A DNA stretch of 64,000 nucleotides from NCBI GenBank assembly GCA_022036555.1, contig CM039130.1, positions 24,698,519-24,762,518 of the forward strand. The letters run 5' to 3'. Source of the DNA: Microstegium vimineum. Taxonomy: Eukaryota > Streptophyta > Magnoliopsida > Poales > Poaceae. This document shows, piece after piece, positions 25,826-37,146 of the stretch; the first letter of the stretch is position 1, and every line of letters starts with the position of its first letter. Made by a program: the position numbers and the translations under genes. Under the pieces are notes generated by a model that saw nothing but the letters and a program-made list of their open reading frames with translations, was not told where the DNA came from and made no database searches.

Positions 25826-26003
25826 CTGCTCCAGATCCATTTTATATATAATATGGAGAAGAAAAAACGAGTTTAGCTATCTATAATAAAGGCTGAACAG
25901 AGGTAATAATATTTAATAATGTAGCTAACTAAAAAGAAGAAGAAGAAAAAAGAGTATATGAATTGCGACTTGTGAGGTACTCTTTTGAGTGCCCTTTTAT
26001 TAT

Positions 26004-27302
26004 GGGCACCACTAGCGCCCGGACGTCCGGACGGATGAGGCGTCCGGACGCCTACACCTGCAATTTAATTTCCACGAACAAACGAGCCCAGCGCCACCCA
26101 AAGGCACTGTCCGATAGATTCCCACGACCAGGCGGGGCTAGAGTCGCCCAGGCACATAGAGACGAAAGCACACGGGGCTAGCGCCGCCCAAACACCTAGA
26201 GGGAAGCACGCAGGGCTAGTGCCGCCCAGGCACCTAGAGGCAAAAGCCACCGGTGACCCTAATGAAAGGATGTGGTCTACTCGCCGCCCGTGGAGACGAG
26301 AAACACCGTCAGAAATCTGATCCACACCGACCAAATTAATATCCGCAGCACTTGCCCGATCTACTTTTGAAACATGAAGATATAACGCTTGCAACATATA
26401 AAGAAAATTGATGAAACATTTGAAAACATGTCCTGAAACACTCGCAAAAGCCAAAACGCTTGCAACATATAAAAGAAAACTGATGAAACATTTGAAAACA
26501 TGTCCTGAAACACTCGCAAAAGCCAAACAACACTTATACGCAATATCCGCATAAACTATTGCAACATCGGTACGAAACATAAGTTACAATATTAAGGGGA
26601 AAAATACAATCACAATATTATAACTCTCTTTCTGCAACACAAGAATCACCTATTGCAACATTCAAAAATCATTTGTTGCAACATCCCAGAAATCCTATTG
26701 CAACACAAAGAAACATGATAGAAACACAACAAGGGGATGGGTTAGAACTGCAGGCTGCTCGAGCCCATGGCCGGCTCATTGCCTTCAAAGCTCGCCGGAG
26801 AAGGAGGGAATAGGCCCCCTGAACTCTCCAATACCCTAGCCACCGCCACGTCCCTCAGATCCAGAGGAGGAGGGATTAGATCCAAAGGAGATCCGACCTA
26901 CCTCGTCGCGAAGCCGCCGCTGCCGCCGTCTCCATTTGGGTGAGCGGGAGCAGGGTCACTTGGGCGCAGGCTAGCAATGGAGGCCGCGGATGGGGAGGGA
27001 GAGAGCGCAGGGTGCTGGGCACGGGCGTGGGAGCGGGAGCATGGTCATTGGGCGCGCGGGCTAGCAATGGAGGCCGCAAATGGGGGAGAGAGAGAGCGCA
27101 GGGTGCGCGGCAGCGAGCTGGGCACGGCGTGGCATCCATCCCCATGGCGCTGGCCGGACGGGCGGGGTGGGGAGGAGGACGCCATGGGAAAGGAGAGGAT
27201 AAGGATGGGGAGAGGCCGAGCGTTGTGGACTTGCGGGAGTGGGCGTTGCGGAAGTGGGTTAAGGCGTCCGTCCGTCAGGACGTCTTAATAGGAGCATTAC
27301 CG
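26004..27302. mobile_element. Non-autonomous Mutator-like element (MULE)
   Basis: Flanked by a perfect 9-bp duplication TTTTATTAT at 25995-26003 and 27303-27311, the hallmark length for Mutator-like elements. The ends are imperfect inverted repeats sharing the core GACGTCC-GACGGA. There is no transposase frame. Inside are a 71-bp direct repeat (26385-26455 and 26456-26527, with the repeated words GAAACATTTG and GCAACATA) and a GC-rich part from about 26740 to 27290. The GC-rich part has its own duplication of about 89 bp (starts 26942 and 27031) and may be captured host DNA. It lies 44 bp downstream of the exon 1 splice donor of the secreted-peptide gene, so it sits in that intron. Confidence 0.85.
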
Positions 27303-27354
27303 TTTTATTATTTTTTTAAAGAAAAAGAAGTATTGTAGTGTGAGCTTAGCTTAC

Positions 27355-27475
27355 CTTCGTTGTCGCAGGTGGATGGTCCACCTGGTTGTCCGAGTATGGA
27401 AACCACGAAGAAAACCAGTAAAACAAGGAGGGTCACAAGGAACTGAACCGAGGTCTGCTTGTAGTTCTTCGCCAT
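27355..27475 (-). pseudogene. Exon 1 of a small secreted-peptide gene
   Basis: The minus strand opens with ATG at 27475 and encodes about 40 residues: MAKNYKQ, then a strongly hydrophobic run (FLVTLLVLLVFFVVSIL), then GQPGGPSTCDNE, followed by the splice donor G|GTAAGC at 27354. This is a clear signal peptide with a short mature start containing one cysteine, the usual first-exon layout of plant defensin-like and other cysteine-rich peptides. The upstream context supports a real gene, with a TATA box 110 bases before the ATG. The intron contains a MULE, and a possible next exon is cut by the copia element, so the gene is probably dead here. The family is not identified. Confidence 0.6.
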
Positions 27476-27584
27476 TTGTATTGTATGAGCTACTAGCTAT
27501 GTAGTACGTGTGTTCTTCCTACTGACGAGTGACGATCGAGAGCCCGAGAGGTGTTGGTGCATGCAGTGAGTGCTCAACACAGCA

Positions 27585-27591
27585 ATTTATA
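27585..27591 (-). promoter_or_regulatory. TATA box of the secreted-peptide gene
   Basis: The minus strand reads CTCTATAAATTGC, a good plant TATA box, 110 bases upstream of the ATG at 27475. That leaves room for a 5' UTR of about 80 bases. Confidence 0.6.
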
Positions 27592-27634
27592 GAGAGTGAT
27601 GAGTGGTCGTCGTCTCCGACCCCGCGATCCATTA

Positions 27635-27850
27635 TGCATGCATGCATTCTGAAAGTAGCTCCTGGTTAGGTGGAAACCAGGAAAGAAGAAGGAAGTTGAT
27701 AGGAACAGTACGTAGTACTACAACAGAAACACAGAGACATCATTATTGCCGACTCAAACATACAATCATTGCATTGGAACAGTACAACAGAAACAGACAT
27801 TATATATTATCAGGAGTTGACCGACTTGATTTTGCATGCATGCATGCACA
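27635..27850 (-). promoter_or_regulatory. RY-repeat (CATGCATG) promoter sites
   Basis: CATGCATG runs occur at 27637-27644 and, in a longer form, at 27835-27846, about 45 and 245 bases upstream of the TATA box. The RY motif is the known binding site of seed B3 factors of the ABI3/FUS3/LEC2 group. I infer possible seed or endosperm expression of the peptide gene. The motif is also a simple palindrome, so chance occurrence cannot be excluded. Confidence 0.45.
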
Positions 27851-28078
27851 CGCGCCTTGCGGATTTTCCCACGTGCATTCACTGACTTTGGACATACTGT
27901 ACATACATTGACTTGACTGACTAATTAACTGTCCCTTCCATTATTAGCAAACGACTGACTGACCCAATTATTGCACATTGTACGGGCCATATACGGAAGG
28001 AGAAGCACTATTCTTAATTTGGCAGGATGCTCCTATTCTTATACCTGTACGTGGACAACGAGGCGGTGTTTTGCAGTA

Positions 28079-28356
28079 TAAGAGCAACTCCAGTGAAGCC
28101 CTTAAACAGGTCCTTATTCTAAATCTAGAGGCTTGGTCTAAAAAAATCCACTCTAATGGACTTATTTGGGCTCCCATTTTAGGAGGGCTCTCAAATTTTA
28201 GTTTCGGGTCCCTAAGAAAGAGGTCCTCCTATTCCTCTCCCCCCAAATTAGGGACTATAACTGGAGTTGAACTTTGAATTTGGCCCTCAAATTTTGCAAG
28301 CCACCTCCCAAATGGAAATGTAGGGTTTGATTTGGTGCTGTGGCTAGAGATGCTTA
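28079..28356. mobile_element. MITE, first of a tandem pair
   Basis: Starts TAAGAGCAACTCCAGTG and ends near GGCTAGAGATGCTTA, imperfect inverted ends of the kind seen in short non-autonomous DNA transposons of grasses. No coding capacity. It is about 75-85% similar by eye to the next copy. Confidence 0.6.
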
Positions 28357-28636
28357 GAGCAACTCCAGTGGAGCCCCTAAACATGCCTCTATTCTAAATC
28401 TAGGGACTTGTCCCAAAAAATCCACTCTAATGGACCTCTTATTTGGGCTCCCATTTTAGGATGGCTCTCAAATTTTAGTTTCGGGTCCCTAGGAAAGAGG
28501 TCCTCCTATTTCCCTCCCCTAAATTAAAGACTAAGGTTGAAGTTGGACTTTGAATTTGATCCTTAAATTTTGCAAGTCATCTCTCAAATGAAAATGTAGG
28601 GGTTTGATTTTGGGGTTGTGGTTGGAGATGTTCTTA
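28355..28636. mobile_element. MITE, second of a tandem pair
   Basis: Same sequence as the preceding unit in the same orientation, sharing the TTA/GAGC junction, and ending GGTTGGAGATGTTCTTA. The inverted ends are clearer here (TAAGAACATCTCCAACC read backwards). Superfamily not assigned. Confidence 0.6.
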
Positions 28637-29639
28637 ACTTAATTTTCAAGGATCGGTCTGTTTAGACTCGTGGGGGTGCGTTGATACGTGGAAGCACAAA
28701 TGTAGCTAGTCTATAATATTTGTAGAAGATGAATCTGACGACAAGGAATCATTCTGGGAGTGAGAGAGGATCTGCATGTGGGACCCAACTGTCGGGAGGG
28801 GAGAGAGAGAGAGGAGCAAATGTACAGATAACAAGAACATTTCGTGTGTCTATGGTGAATTGGTGATTATTGGACGCCAGCATATCAGGCACACGTGACG
28901 TGCCATAGGCAAAGATAATAAATCCAATGTTAAAACTTTTTTCATCTAGTAAATTTATATTTAGATGAGTGACGATCTTTAATTCGTATTGTACAAAAAT
29001 AGTATTTTTCTTTCATAATAAATTAACCGTATAAACGAGCTCTGACTAAAATAATAGTAACCGAACATACTTGTCTCCAGCTGGATACGCTGCAGAGAGA
29101 GAGGGAGGGTGAGACGACCGGAGCGAGAGAGTGAGAAAGAAAGTTGTACAATAATGCGAGAGAGAGAGGAAGGCGCCGGCGCCGCTGCCTGGCCCTTTCC
29201 TGCATGCAGTAGAGAGAGAGGGAGACAGAAAGAGACCGCTGATCTGACTCAGGCCCCTGCCAAGCAGTCTGCCTCTGCTAACCACAACTCTGTGCAATTG
29301 CCCGTGAACAAAGTCCAATCCCATTCACTCCTGAATCAATCCAAAACTCTACGGTAAAGTATGGGGAGACCATGGCAAATGCAGAACAGCCATATACATT
29401 GGTTGATGTGGAAGTTAGAATATTAATATATTCTATGTTCTAAAAAAACGTTGGCGACAGGCGTCGACCTTTGACGGTTAATCCAAAACTCTACGCAGAC
29501 GCACGAGGTTTATATAGGAACTTAAACGGTACTGTATAATCGTAGCCTCATTTTGCATGTAGCCTGGAACAGTACCACTGAAAAAGATGCTTTTCTATAT
29601 CCTCCCTTCTAAAGGCCAAATACTGCATCTAACTTTCTG
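28637..29639. other. Intergenic sequence, no gene recognised
   Basis: Contains GA-rich stretches (28800-28820, 29090-29240) and a repeated word TCCAAAACTCTACG at about 29340 and 29483. Short open frames here have no recognisable domain. Confidence 0.5.
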
Positions 29640-30190
29640 GCTTGCTAAGAATAGCACCACTAATTAAATCCCCCTTTTGGTCCTCCATTCTTCATGTGAA
29701 AGACACTCTTTCCCAAAAATTGCGTCATCCAGATCCATAAAGGGAATTCGCGCCTTGGTGTCAAATTTGGAATACCATTCATGAACATTTAAATATGCCT
29801 ATTTATATTTTCCCTCCGCCGCAAAAAAAAAAATCCAAGACTTGAAGTATCCCAATTCTCACACTTGGAATAAGAATCACATTTCTCGAATATTTAGTAA
29901 TGAAGCAGCTCAGGAAATTAGCAACATCCAGATTATCCCCTCGGACCTGTTTCACAAAAAAAAAAAATCCCTTCAGACCAACCTGGCACTTCCAAGGAGG
30001 CTTTCAGATTCCTCACCAATCTTATGCAGAATGACATCCCTCAGCAAGGATCCAGAGGTATATCTATCTCCCCAAGCTGTTTACATATTATATATACAGA
30101 AGTATGGAAACACAAACAACTACCTCCATGTATTAAAACTTTTACTTGGAGATTAATCAGAAGAGCACTTGCAACTGGACAGAGAATGAA
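29640..30190 (+). pseudogene. LINE ORF2 3' remnant (zf-RVT region)
   Basis: The plus strand shows the C-terminal region of an L1-type LINE ORF2. A stretch like the domain after the reverse transcriptase (WNKNHISRIFSNEAAQEI, about 29868-29925) is followed by the zinc-binding zf-RVT segment (VWKHKQLPPCIKTFTWRLI, about 30100-30165). Several frameshifts separate them. It is probably an older LINE copy upstream of the one starting in the next entry. Confidence 0.6.
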
Positions 30191-30379
30191 GGTAGAGCTC
30201 GGTTCGCTGGCATCGGAGACAAGAAAAGAGGATGGAGGGAGCTCGAAGAAGGAGCGTGGACGAAACGTCAGGCGTGGGAAAGGAAGGGCCAATTCAGGGG
30301 AATACAGAGGAGGAGTGCTTGGTATTGTGGGTGGTGTTGAGCAAGCGGGTCAAATGTCGTGTGATATTGAGCTCGTTAC

Positions 30380-30864
30380 GTCGCGTCCGGGGCCCAAACA
30401 CCAACTGCTCGCGCCATGGATGCGCGGCAAACGAGCTCCAGCACCAACGTTCTGGGCAGGCCCTTGCAGATGTTGAGGTACAGCCTGCTACTGACGCCAT
30501 GGCTACTGCTACGCTGGCAGTGACTGAATTTGTGGAGAGGATCTCATACCCTCTGCCTCAGCCCATCTTACAGGTACCACCACGCCGAACCAGCCCGCTG
30601 CCGCGTCGCAAGAAGCCAGTCTTTCCTGCACGCAGGAGCGTGCGCATTGCGGCCAGGAACTGGCCCAGGGGCGACACTCAGGCGAAGGCCCGACAGGTAC
30701 TCATGAAAAGGTTGGGCATCCCCGTGGAAGGACTCAGCTGCGACGACCTGCTGCTGCGCTACTTCAGCATGTTCAAGGGGCCAATCACCGACGCCGTCGT
30801 GAAGGCTCTGACGGCCTTATGCGGCCTCGATGCAGCAGCTGCAATACCCACTCCACAGGTTTAG
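30380..30864 (+). pseudogene. LINE ORF1 C-terminal remnant
   Basis: An open frame ends at 30864. It has a Pro-rich stretch followed by RRSVRIAARN and then KARQVLMKRLGI and a short helical tail. I recognise this arrangement as the C-terminus of grass LINE ORF1-type proteins. The nucleic-acid-binding N-terminal part is not evident. It lies upstream of an ORF2 in the same orientation, with the PIF/Harbinger element inserted between them, which fits one LINE split by a later insertion. Confidence 0.5.
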
Positions 30865-31970
30865 AAACCTGTTGTCTGTCAAGGGTCACTTAATGTATCA
30901 ATGTTAGAAAACCATCAACATCCCATGAGCTCCACAGTTAGAGTCAGTCTTCAGTTTGTGCGCTTCCAGCTGTCTTGGTTGGGTGGGGCGACAGCCAGAG
31001 GCCTACAGTCGCCTCCCCATCAGACTGAGGAGCTTCTCCACCTAGCAGTCCATTGTATCAGCATCTCTGTACGCAAGAATTTCTTGCATTGTATCACTGC
31101 GCCGGCAGTCACTGGGCTCCAAATTAATCGACATCACCAATCTGCTACCTTCCTGTGCATGGGCTTCAGTTTAGTTGGCATTGTCTATGGGCGTGTTTGT
31201 TTCAGCTTAAAATCGGAATCGAGATGAAAATAAGCGAGAATCCCACCCAAACACCCTTGATTATTTTAGATTGTGTAATAATCAGGGAGATGGAAATAAT
31301 CTCAAATGAACTAGAGCTTGCGTTTTGAGGACAGCGAGGAACCGACCGCGTTTCCCACACCGCGACTCATTTTCCACCGCCTGCCCCTCGCTCACCCGTC
31401 CGCCCCTCGCTCGCCCGCCCGTGCTCCGGCTACCGTTCCCCTCCTCTCTCGACTCGCCCGCTAGGGTTTGAGCCGCCGCCCAGGTCGCGCCGCCCTTCCC
31501 CTCCGCTTACGCCGCTCTTCGCCTCCGCTTGCGCTGCCCTTCGATGGGTGGAGCCGTCGCCCTTTCCTCTACCCGACAGTGGAGGCCAGCTCCTCGCCCG
31601 TCCTTTCCTCCACTCCCGCTCCCTGCTCCGACGACGGTAGATCCCGGCTCCCCACCCTTTCCTCTGCTCCGTGTTGCGACGGTGGAGGCCGACTCCGCAC
31701 CTTTTCTCTGCTCCGAGTGAAGGTACTAGTTCCCTTTGTTGAGGTATTTTTTTCATATCCATGGATTGCTTTGATTCATACCCGATCTATGGTTTGCTTT
31801 GATTTGTATTGCAAAAGAACAGATTATCATAGTACATTATCATAGGACATGTTATCATGGCTAGGGATATATCTGTGCAAATGTTGAATGATTTTTGTTT
31901 TAGAAATTGGAGCTGCATTAGTTTGATAATGCTTGTGTTTTATATTTTTATTAATCTGTAGATATTTGAA

Positions 31971-32891
31971 ATGGAGAAATCAGCAAAAGTTCAGGCAAAA
32001 TGGGATGTTTTTGCTGCTAAGGCTTTCAATGACATTTGTGTGGAAGAAGTTCTTGCCCACAATAGGCCTGGACATTGTTTGAATAATTTGGGCTATGCAA
32101 ATCTTGTTCGAAAGTTCTTCGAACGTACCAAGAGGCCTTATAATGATGGACAAATGAAGAAACATAACCAATAGAAAACTTTGAACATGAGAACTACTGG
32201 ATTAGGGAGGAATCCTAACAATGGTTGTATTGTGGCTGGGCGGAGCAAAATGAGGTGAGCATATAATTCATAAGTATTTTTTTTCCTCATATGTAAGTTG
32301 AAATGTTTTCTTTAAAAATGACTAATTATTTTTTTCATTTATTTTCAGTCTATGCCCGGGTGTATAACATTTAGAGATAACCCACTTGAGCAAGAGGACC
32401 AACAACGGATAATGTTTGATGCAATTAGTGTTACTAATGAGACTTCATATGTTCCTACTGGTGGTAGTGATGCTCTCCAAACAGGTCAAAGTGAGAATGA
32501 TGCTCATGTAATAAGCGAGGATGGTGGTACACCAAAGGTCACACCTACTTCAGACAAACGGGTTCCAAAAAGATCCGCCTCAATTTCACCTCCGGAAAAA
32601 AAGAAGAGTTATAGAGATCAATGCATGAAGCGTTTAGTAGATACATATGAGAAGAAGGCACAAAGTAGTAAACAGTCAGCCACTTCCCATGTTATTGATC
32701 ATGTTAGAGATGAGGTTACTAAAATGATTGATGAAGTCATTGAGGATGGTGCTGAGGAAGGGAGTGATGAGCACTATTATGCCACACTACTTATGAAGAA
32801 GGAGTACCGTGATATGTTTAATACATTGAAAACAGCTAATGGAAGGTTAAGATGGCTGCGAAAGGCATGGGAAGACAAGAACAAGAATTAG
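31971..32891 (+). pseudogene. Harbinger ORF1, Myb/SANT-like DNA-binding protein
   Basis: In PIF/Harbinger elements this protein works with the transposase in DNA binding and nuclear import. The N-terminal part (31971-32174) shows a Myb/SANT-like domain ([15 protein letters not shown], then [13 protein letters not shown]). The usual next segment, TTGLGRNPNNG, follows after an in-frame TAG at 32172-32174. A likely intron runs 32255-32348 (G|GTGAGC to TTTTCAG), but joining there is out of phase by my count. The C-terminal frame 32352-32891 is open, has a basic stretch (RVPKRSAS, PPEKKKS) and ends RLRWLRKAWEDKNKN. An upstream 5' UTR intron (about 31722-31959) is plausible. As it stands the protein is probably not made full length. 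Confidence 0.7.
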
Positions 32892-33123
32892 ATGGATGCA
32901 TTCATATTTATATTTTATTTTTCAATGTTTTGTGTGAGACTGTTGTTTTTTCCAATTCCTTGTGTGAGACAATAATGTTGTTTAATTTGCCAACTTTCTT
33001 GTGAGACAATAATGTTGTTTAATTTGCCAACTTTCTTGTATGAGATAATAATGCTATTTATAGTTTGCAAAGCATTGGATGTGGGAAAATATCTAATTGT
33101 GGATCTTTTTGTGACAGATAATT

Positions 33124-34327
33124 ATGAGTACATCTAGTGCTTCTAGTGAAATTGACTCAGATGATGATGACTTTATGGTGGCATACATGGCTTTGGAGTG
33201 CATGGGTGATACACGTAGAAAGAAAGCTGAAATTCCTATTACAATTCCAACTATGACTGGAATCCAGTGGGTTGAGATCACACTCCAAAATCCAACTGAA
33301 TGCTATAGCATGTTCAGAATGAGAAGGTCAGTTTTCCTACGCCTTCATGACACCTTGGTAGAAAATTATGGCTTAAAAGAAAGTAGAGGAATGTGTACGA
33401 AGGAAGCCTTAGCAATGTTTGTGTGGGCATGCGGTGCACCTCAATCATTTAGGCAAGTGAAGAACAAGTTCACCCACTCATTAGAAACTATTAGCAGGAA
33501 ATTTGCAGAGGTACTGGAGTGTGTCATGCAATTGGCTTTTTACATTGTGAGGCCTACAGATTCACATTTTGGTTCTATTCATCCTAAGCTACAAGAAGCT
33601 AGGTTTTGGCCTCATTTCAAAGATTGCATTGGTGCAATCGATGGCACACATATACCGGTAGTTGTTCCATTGCATGAGCAACCTAAATACATTGGTCGAC
33701 ATGGTTATGCTTCGCAAAATGTAATGGCGGTCTGTGACTTTGATATGCGATTCATATTTGTTGTCACTGGTTGGCCCGGATCTGTGCATGACAGTCGTGT
33801 CTTATTGGATACTCTAGTCACATACAAGCAACAGTTTCCACACCCTCCAGAAGGTATGCATCTTTTGGACTGAAAACATTTTTTTTTGCATTTCACAAGG
33901 ATATCATGTGTTAGATAACCTACAATTACAAAATGTAGGGAAATATTATCTCGTCGATTTAGGATATCCTAATAAAAAAGGGTATCTTGCACCATACAAG
34001 GGACAAAGGTACCATGTTTCTGAATGGCAACACGGTCGTACTCTAGTGGGATTGAAGGAGGTGTTCAATAATGCGCATTCAAGTTTGAGAAATGTGATTG
34101 AGAGGTCATTTGGAGTCCTAAAAATGAAGTGGCGCATTCTCTTGAAGATGCCCAAATATTCAGTGAACAAGCAATCAAAAATCATTGTTGGTTGTATGGC
34201 CCTTCACAATTTCATTAGAGACAATTCCATAAACGACACTCACTTTCAATCAAGTATCCAAGAAGAAGATACAAATGGACCCGAATCCAGCTCGGGTGAA
34301 GTGCTTCTGGAGATGACATGGATATGA
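33124..34327 (+). CDS. PIF/Harbinger transposase (DDE_Tnp_4)
   Basis: HARBI1-like transposase that cuts and rejoins the element ends. The first exon is 33124-33853. A 46-bp intron (G|GTATGC ... CACAAG|G, 33854-33899) restores the frame, and the second exon is 33900-34327, about 385 residues in all, normal for the family. Catalytic-region motifs are IGAIDGTHIPV (first Asp, about 33628-33660), YLVDLGYPN (second Asp, about 33947-33973) and VIERSFGVLKMKW (Glu, about 34097-34135). An N-terminal helix-turn-helix-like segment lies around 33400-33500. No stop or frameshift is seen once the intron is removed, so this is the best-preserved gene in the window. An acceptor-like TTTTGTGACAG just before the ATG suggests a spliced leader. 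Confidence 0.85.
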
Positions 34328-34789
34328 GTGCCTTGCGTGATACTATAGCAGCATCTATGATTAGTTGATTAGTTGTTATATTGATCTCAATTTGTCTGGA
34401 CCTTTGTTAAATTTATGTTACGTACACATTAGTTATTGTCATCGACTAATTATTATGAAAACACAAAAAACAGTATCGTAAATGTTTTCATCTTGTATTC
34501 AGTGAAAAATTGAGGTGTCATCCACCTCAGGGGCATACAAGTCATTTTGCACTCAGGACAGACAATCTAAGGGCAATAATCAGGATTGCCAAACACCCTC
34601 GATTATTTAGACAGCAGATTCTTTTCATCACAGCTTATCAGAAAATCCTGATCAGATCAAAATCGATTCTCACATAAGCGTTCCCAAACAGGGCCTATGT
34701 ATATCGTGCTGTAGACCACAGCCCCAATTGGCCTTCCTCCTGCTTTCCTTCATATGTTCTGTTGAAACAGGGGTCCCTTGTTTGCTTTT

Positions 34790-37146
34790 ATGGCACAACG
34801 GAATTGTCAAGTTCTTAACTGGAATGTCAGGGGCCTGAATGACGGCGCCCGACAAGACTCGGTGAACGAGTTAGTGAGAAGCACTGGCGCCACCATTGTA
34901 TGTCTACAAGAAACAAAGATACAGCTGATGGATCAAAACATTGTGAGCCGCACAACAGGACCAAAATTTGTTAACTCCTATGCTGTGCTCCCGGCTGTAC
35001 ATACACGAGGAGGCATTCTCCTTGCTGTGAATGAAGACTTCTTCGACCTCTCTGACATTGAATTAACCATGAACGCAATAACCGTGCAAATCACCATGAG
35101 GGCAGATGGAATAAAGTGGAAAATTACAGTAGTCTATGGCCCGCAAGGAGATGCGGCCAAACTTCAGTTCCTCCAAGAATTGAAGAACATCCCTCCGCCA
35201 GAACACGGTAGATGGCTCATTCTGGGTGACTTCAATCTCATCTACAAGGCAAAAGACAAGAACAATGCCAATCTTAACCGGCGGCTGATGGGGGCATTTG
35301 GGGCGGCGATCAATCACTTGCGGCTCAAGGAAATCAAGCTCAATGGACGCCGCTTCACTTGGAGTAACCAGCAGGACAATCCGACACTCACCAGAATTGA
35401 TAGGCTCCTATGCACCCCGGAATGGAACTGATCTTTCCCGCTTGCTTCTTGCATTCCCTGCCATCACTCATGTCGGACCACACTCCGCTGCTACTGCAGG
35501 GAGAGCTTGCCCACCACCAGAACACATCCTTTCGGTTTGAAAATTTTTGGACTAAGATGGAAGGCTTCCAAGATCTTGTCCAACACATTTGGAATAGGCC
35601 GGTCACCTCTGCTCTTCCTATGAAACGCTTGCATATCAAAATGGCACATGTGGCAAAAGGAATCAAGCGTTGGAAGAAGGAAAAATAGGGGACACAAAGC
35701 TGCAGCTTGCCATAGTAAAGGAAGTCTTGTTACAACTAGAAGCGGCTCAAGAGCATAGGTTACTCACGGACATAGAGCTGGACCTATGCAGACGCCTCAA
35801 AACCCACAGTATGGGGCTCGCAGCCATTGAAAAATCAAGAATAATACAGAGATCGAGGCTCACATACATTAGATGTGGGGATGTCAACACAAAATTTTTC
35901 CACATTAGAGCCAATGCACGTCGGAGAAAGAACTACATACATTGCCTGCATTCGGATGAAGGGATAGCGATTGCTCACGAAGAGAAAGAAAAAGTGATAG
36001 GTGATTATTTCAAAAATCACATTGGCCTTCCAGTCCCAAGAACCACAACCCTCAATTGGCAATCTCTCGGCTACACTCAACATGATCTCTCGGACTTGGA
36101 AGCGCCTTTCTCCCAGGAGGAGGTAAAAAATACTATAAATTCTATGCCTTCTGACAAAGCACCAGGCCCAGATGGCTTCACTGGTGCTTTCTTCAAAGCA
36201 TGTTGGGAAATTATCAAAGATGATATTATGGATGTCATAAACAGTCTGTTCACAATGAATGCCCAAGGATTTGAATGGTTAAACTCAGCATGCATCATAC
36301 TACTACCCAAGAAAATGGACGCAACAAGGGTCACCGATTTCAGGCCCATTAGCCTCATCCATAGCATCGCAAAGATTTTCTCCAAATTGCTAGCTAATAG
36401 ACTTGCTCCCCGACTGAACTGCCTTGTCTCCAATTGCCAAAGTGCATTCATAAAAAAGAGAAGCATCCATGATAATTTTCTTTATGTTCAGGGAGCAGTG
36501 CGAAAGCTACATAGGCAGAAGATACCGGCTTTGTTCATGAAATTAGACATCCACAAAGCTTTTGAAACGGTAAACTGAGGGTACTTACTGGAGACTCTAC
36601 AAGCTCTGGGCTTTGGACCACGCTGGCGTGAATGGGTCTCTATCCTATTTCGTACATCCACCTCGACAACCTTGCTTAATGGGCGGCAAGGACCCACTTT
36701 CAGCCATGCCAGAGGCGTCCGGCAGGGAGACCCGCTCTCACCCATGCTCTTCATTTTGGCCATGGACCCGCTCCAACGCTTGCTGGACCAAGCAACCCAG
36801 CATGGGATACTCACCCCCCTGCCCCTCATGGCGGCAAAATGGAGGACCTCCATGTACGCGGATGATGCAGCTATTTTCATCAACCCAATAAAAGAGGAGG
36901 TACAAGCTACCAAAATTATTCTCCAAGATTTTGGTACCTTTTCAGGACTCCACATTAATTTAGAAAAAAAACTCTGTGCACCCAATTAGATGTGGAAATG
37001 TTGATCTCGACCAAGTCCTGTCACCCTTCTCAGGAAATAGAGGTTCCTTCCCATGCAAATATCTTGGGCTGCAGCTCCACACCAGATCACTCCAAAAAGT
37101 CCATGTGCAACCTCTCATTGAGCGTATTGGACAAAGTCTACCCAAA
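34790..37146 (+). pseudogene. LINE ORF2: endonuclease and reverse transcriptase
   Basis: The ATG at 34790 is followed by an exonuclease-endonuclease-phosphatase domain (LNWNVRGLND, CLQETK, GDFNLI, SDHTPLLL), 34810-35500. The reverse transcriptase runs 36100-36960, with DKAPGPDGF, the palm Asp in LDIHKAFE (36541-36565) and the catalytic YADD (36855-36866). There is a frameshift near 35420, a stop plus frameshift near 35680, a TGA at 36576-36578 where Trp is expected, and another frameshift near 36975. The gene runs into the gap at 37147, so the C-terminal part is missing. It is an L1-type plant LINE, inactive as it stands. Confidence 0.9.

Larger units (their letters stand above)
31189..34695 (+). 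mobile_element. PIF/Harbinger DNA transposon
   Basis: 3.5 kb with imperfect terminal inverted repeats (GGGCGTGTTTG at left; GGCCCTGTTTG read from the right end) flanked by a 3-bp duplication TAT (31186-31188 and 34696-34698). Three bases is the usual target size for this superfamily, although TTA/TAA is more common than TAT. Just inside both ends lies the same direct word, CCAAACACCC followed by T/CGATTATTT (about 31247 and 34588). It carries both expected genes in one orientation: a Myb-like ORF1 and a DDE transposase. Removing it rejoins LINE sequence. Confidence 0.88.

Noticed and set aside
26065..26580. 171-codon minus-strand frame with repeated segments
   Set aside because: Its repeats are the 71-bp DNA repeat inside a MULE, and no protein family is recognised.
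27355..27475. Naming the peptide a defensin or LCR family member
   Set aside because: Only the signal peptide and one cysteine are visible. The cysteine pattern that defines the family is missing.
31430..31845. Arg- and Pro-rich frames of 110-125 codons
   Set aside because: They fall in the GC-rich leader of the Harbinger element and have no domain. A 5' UTR with an intron is more likely.
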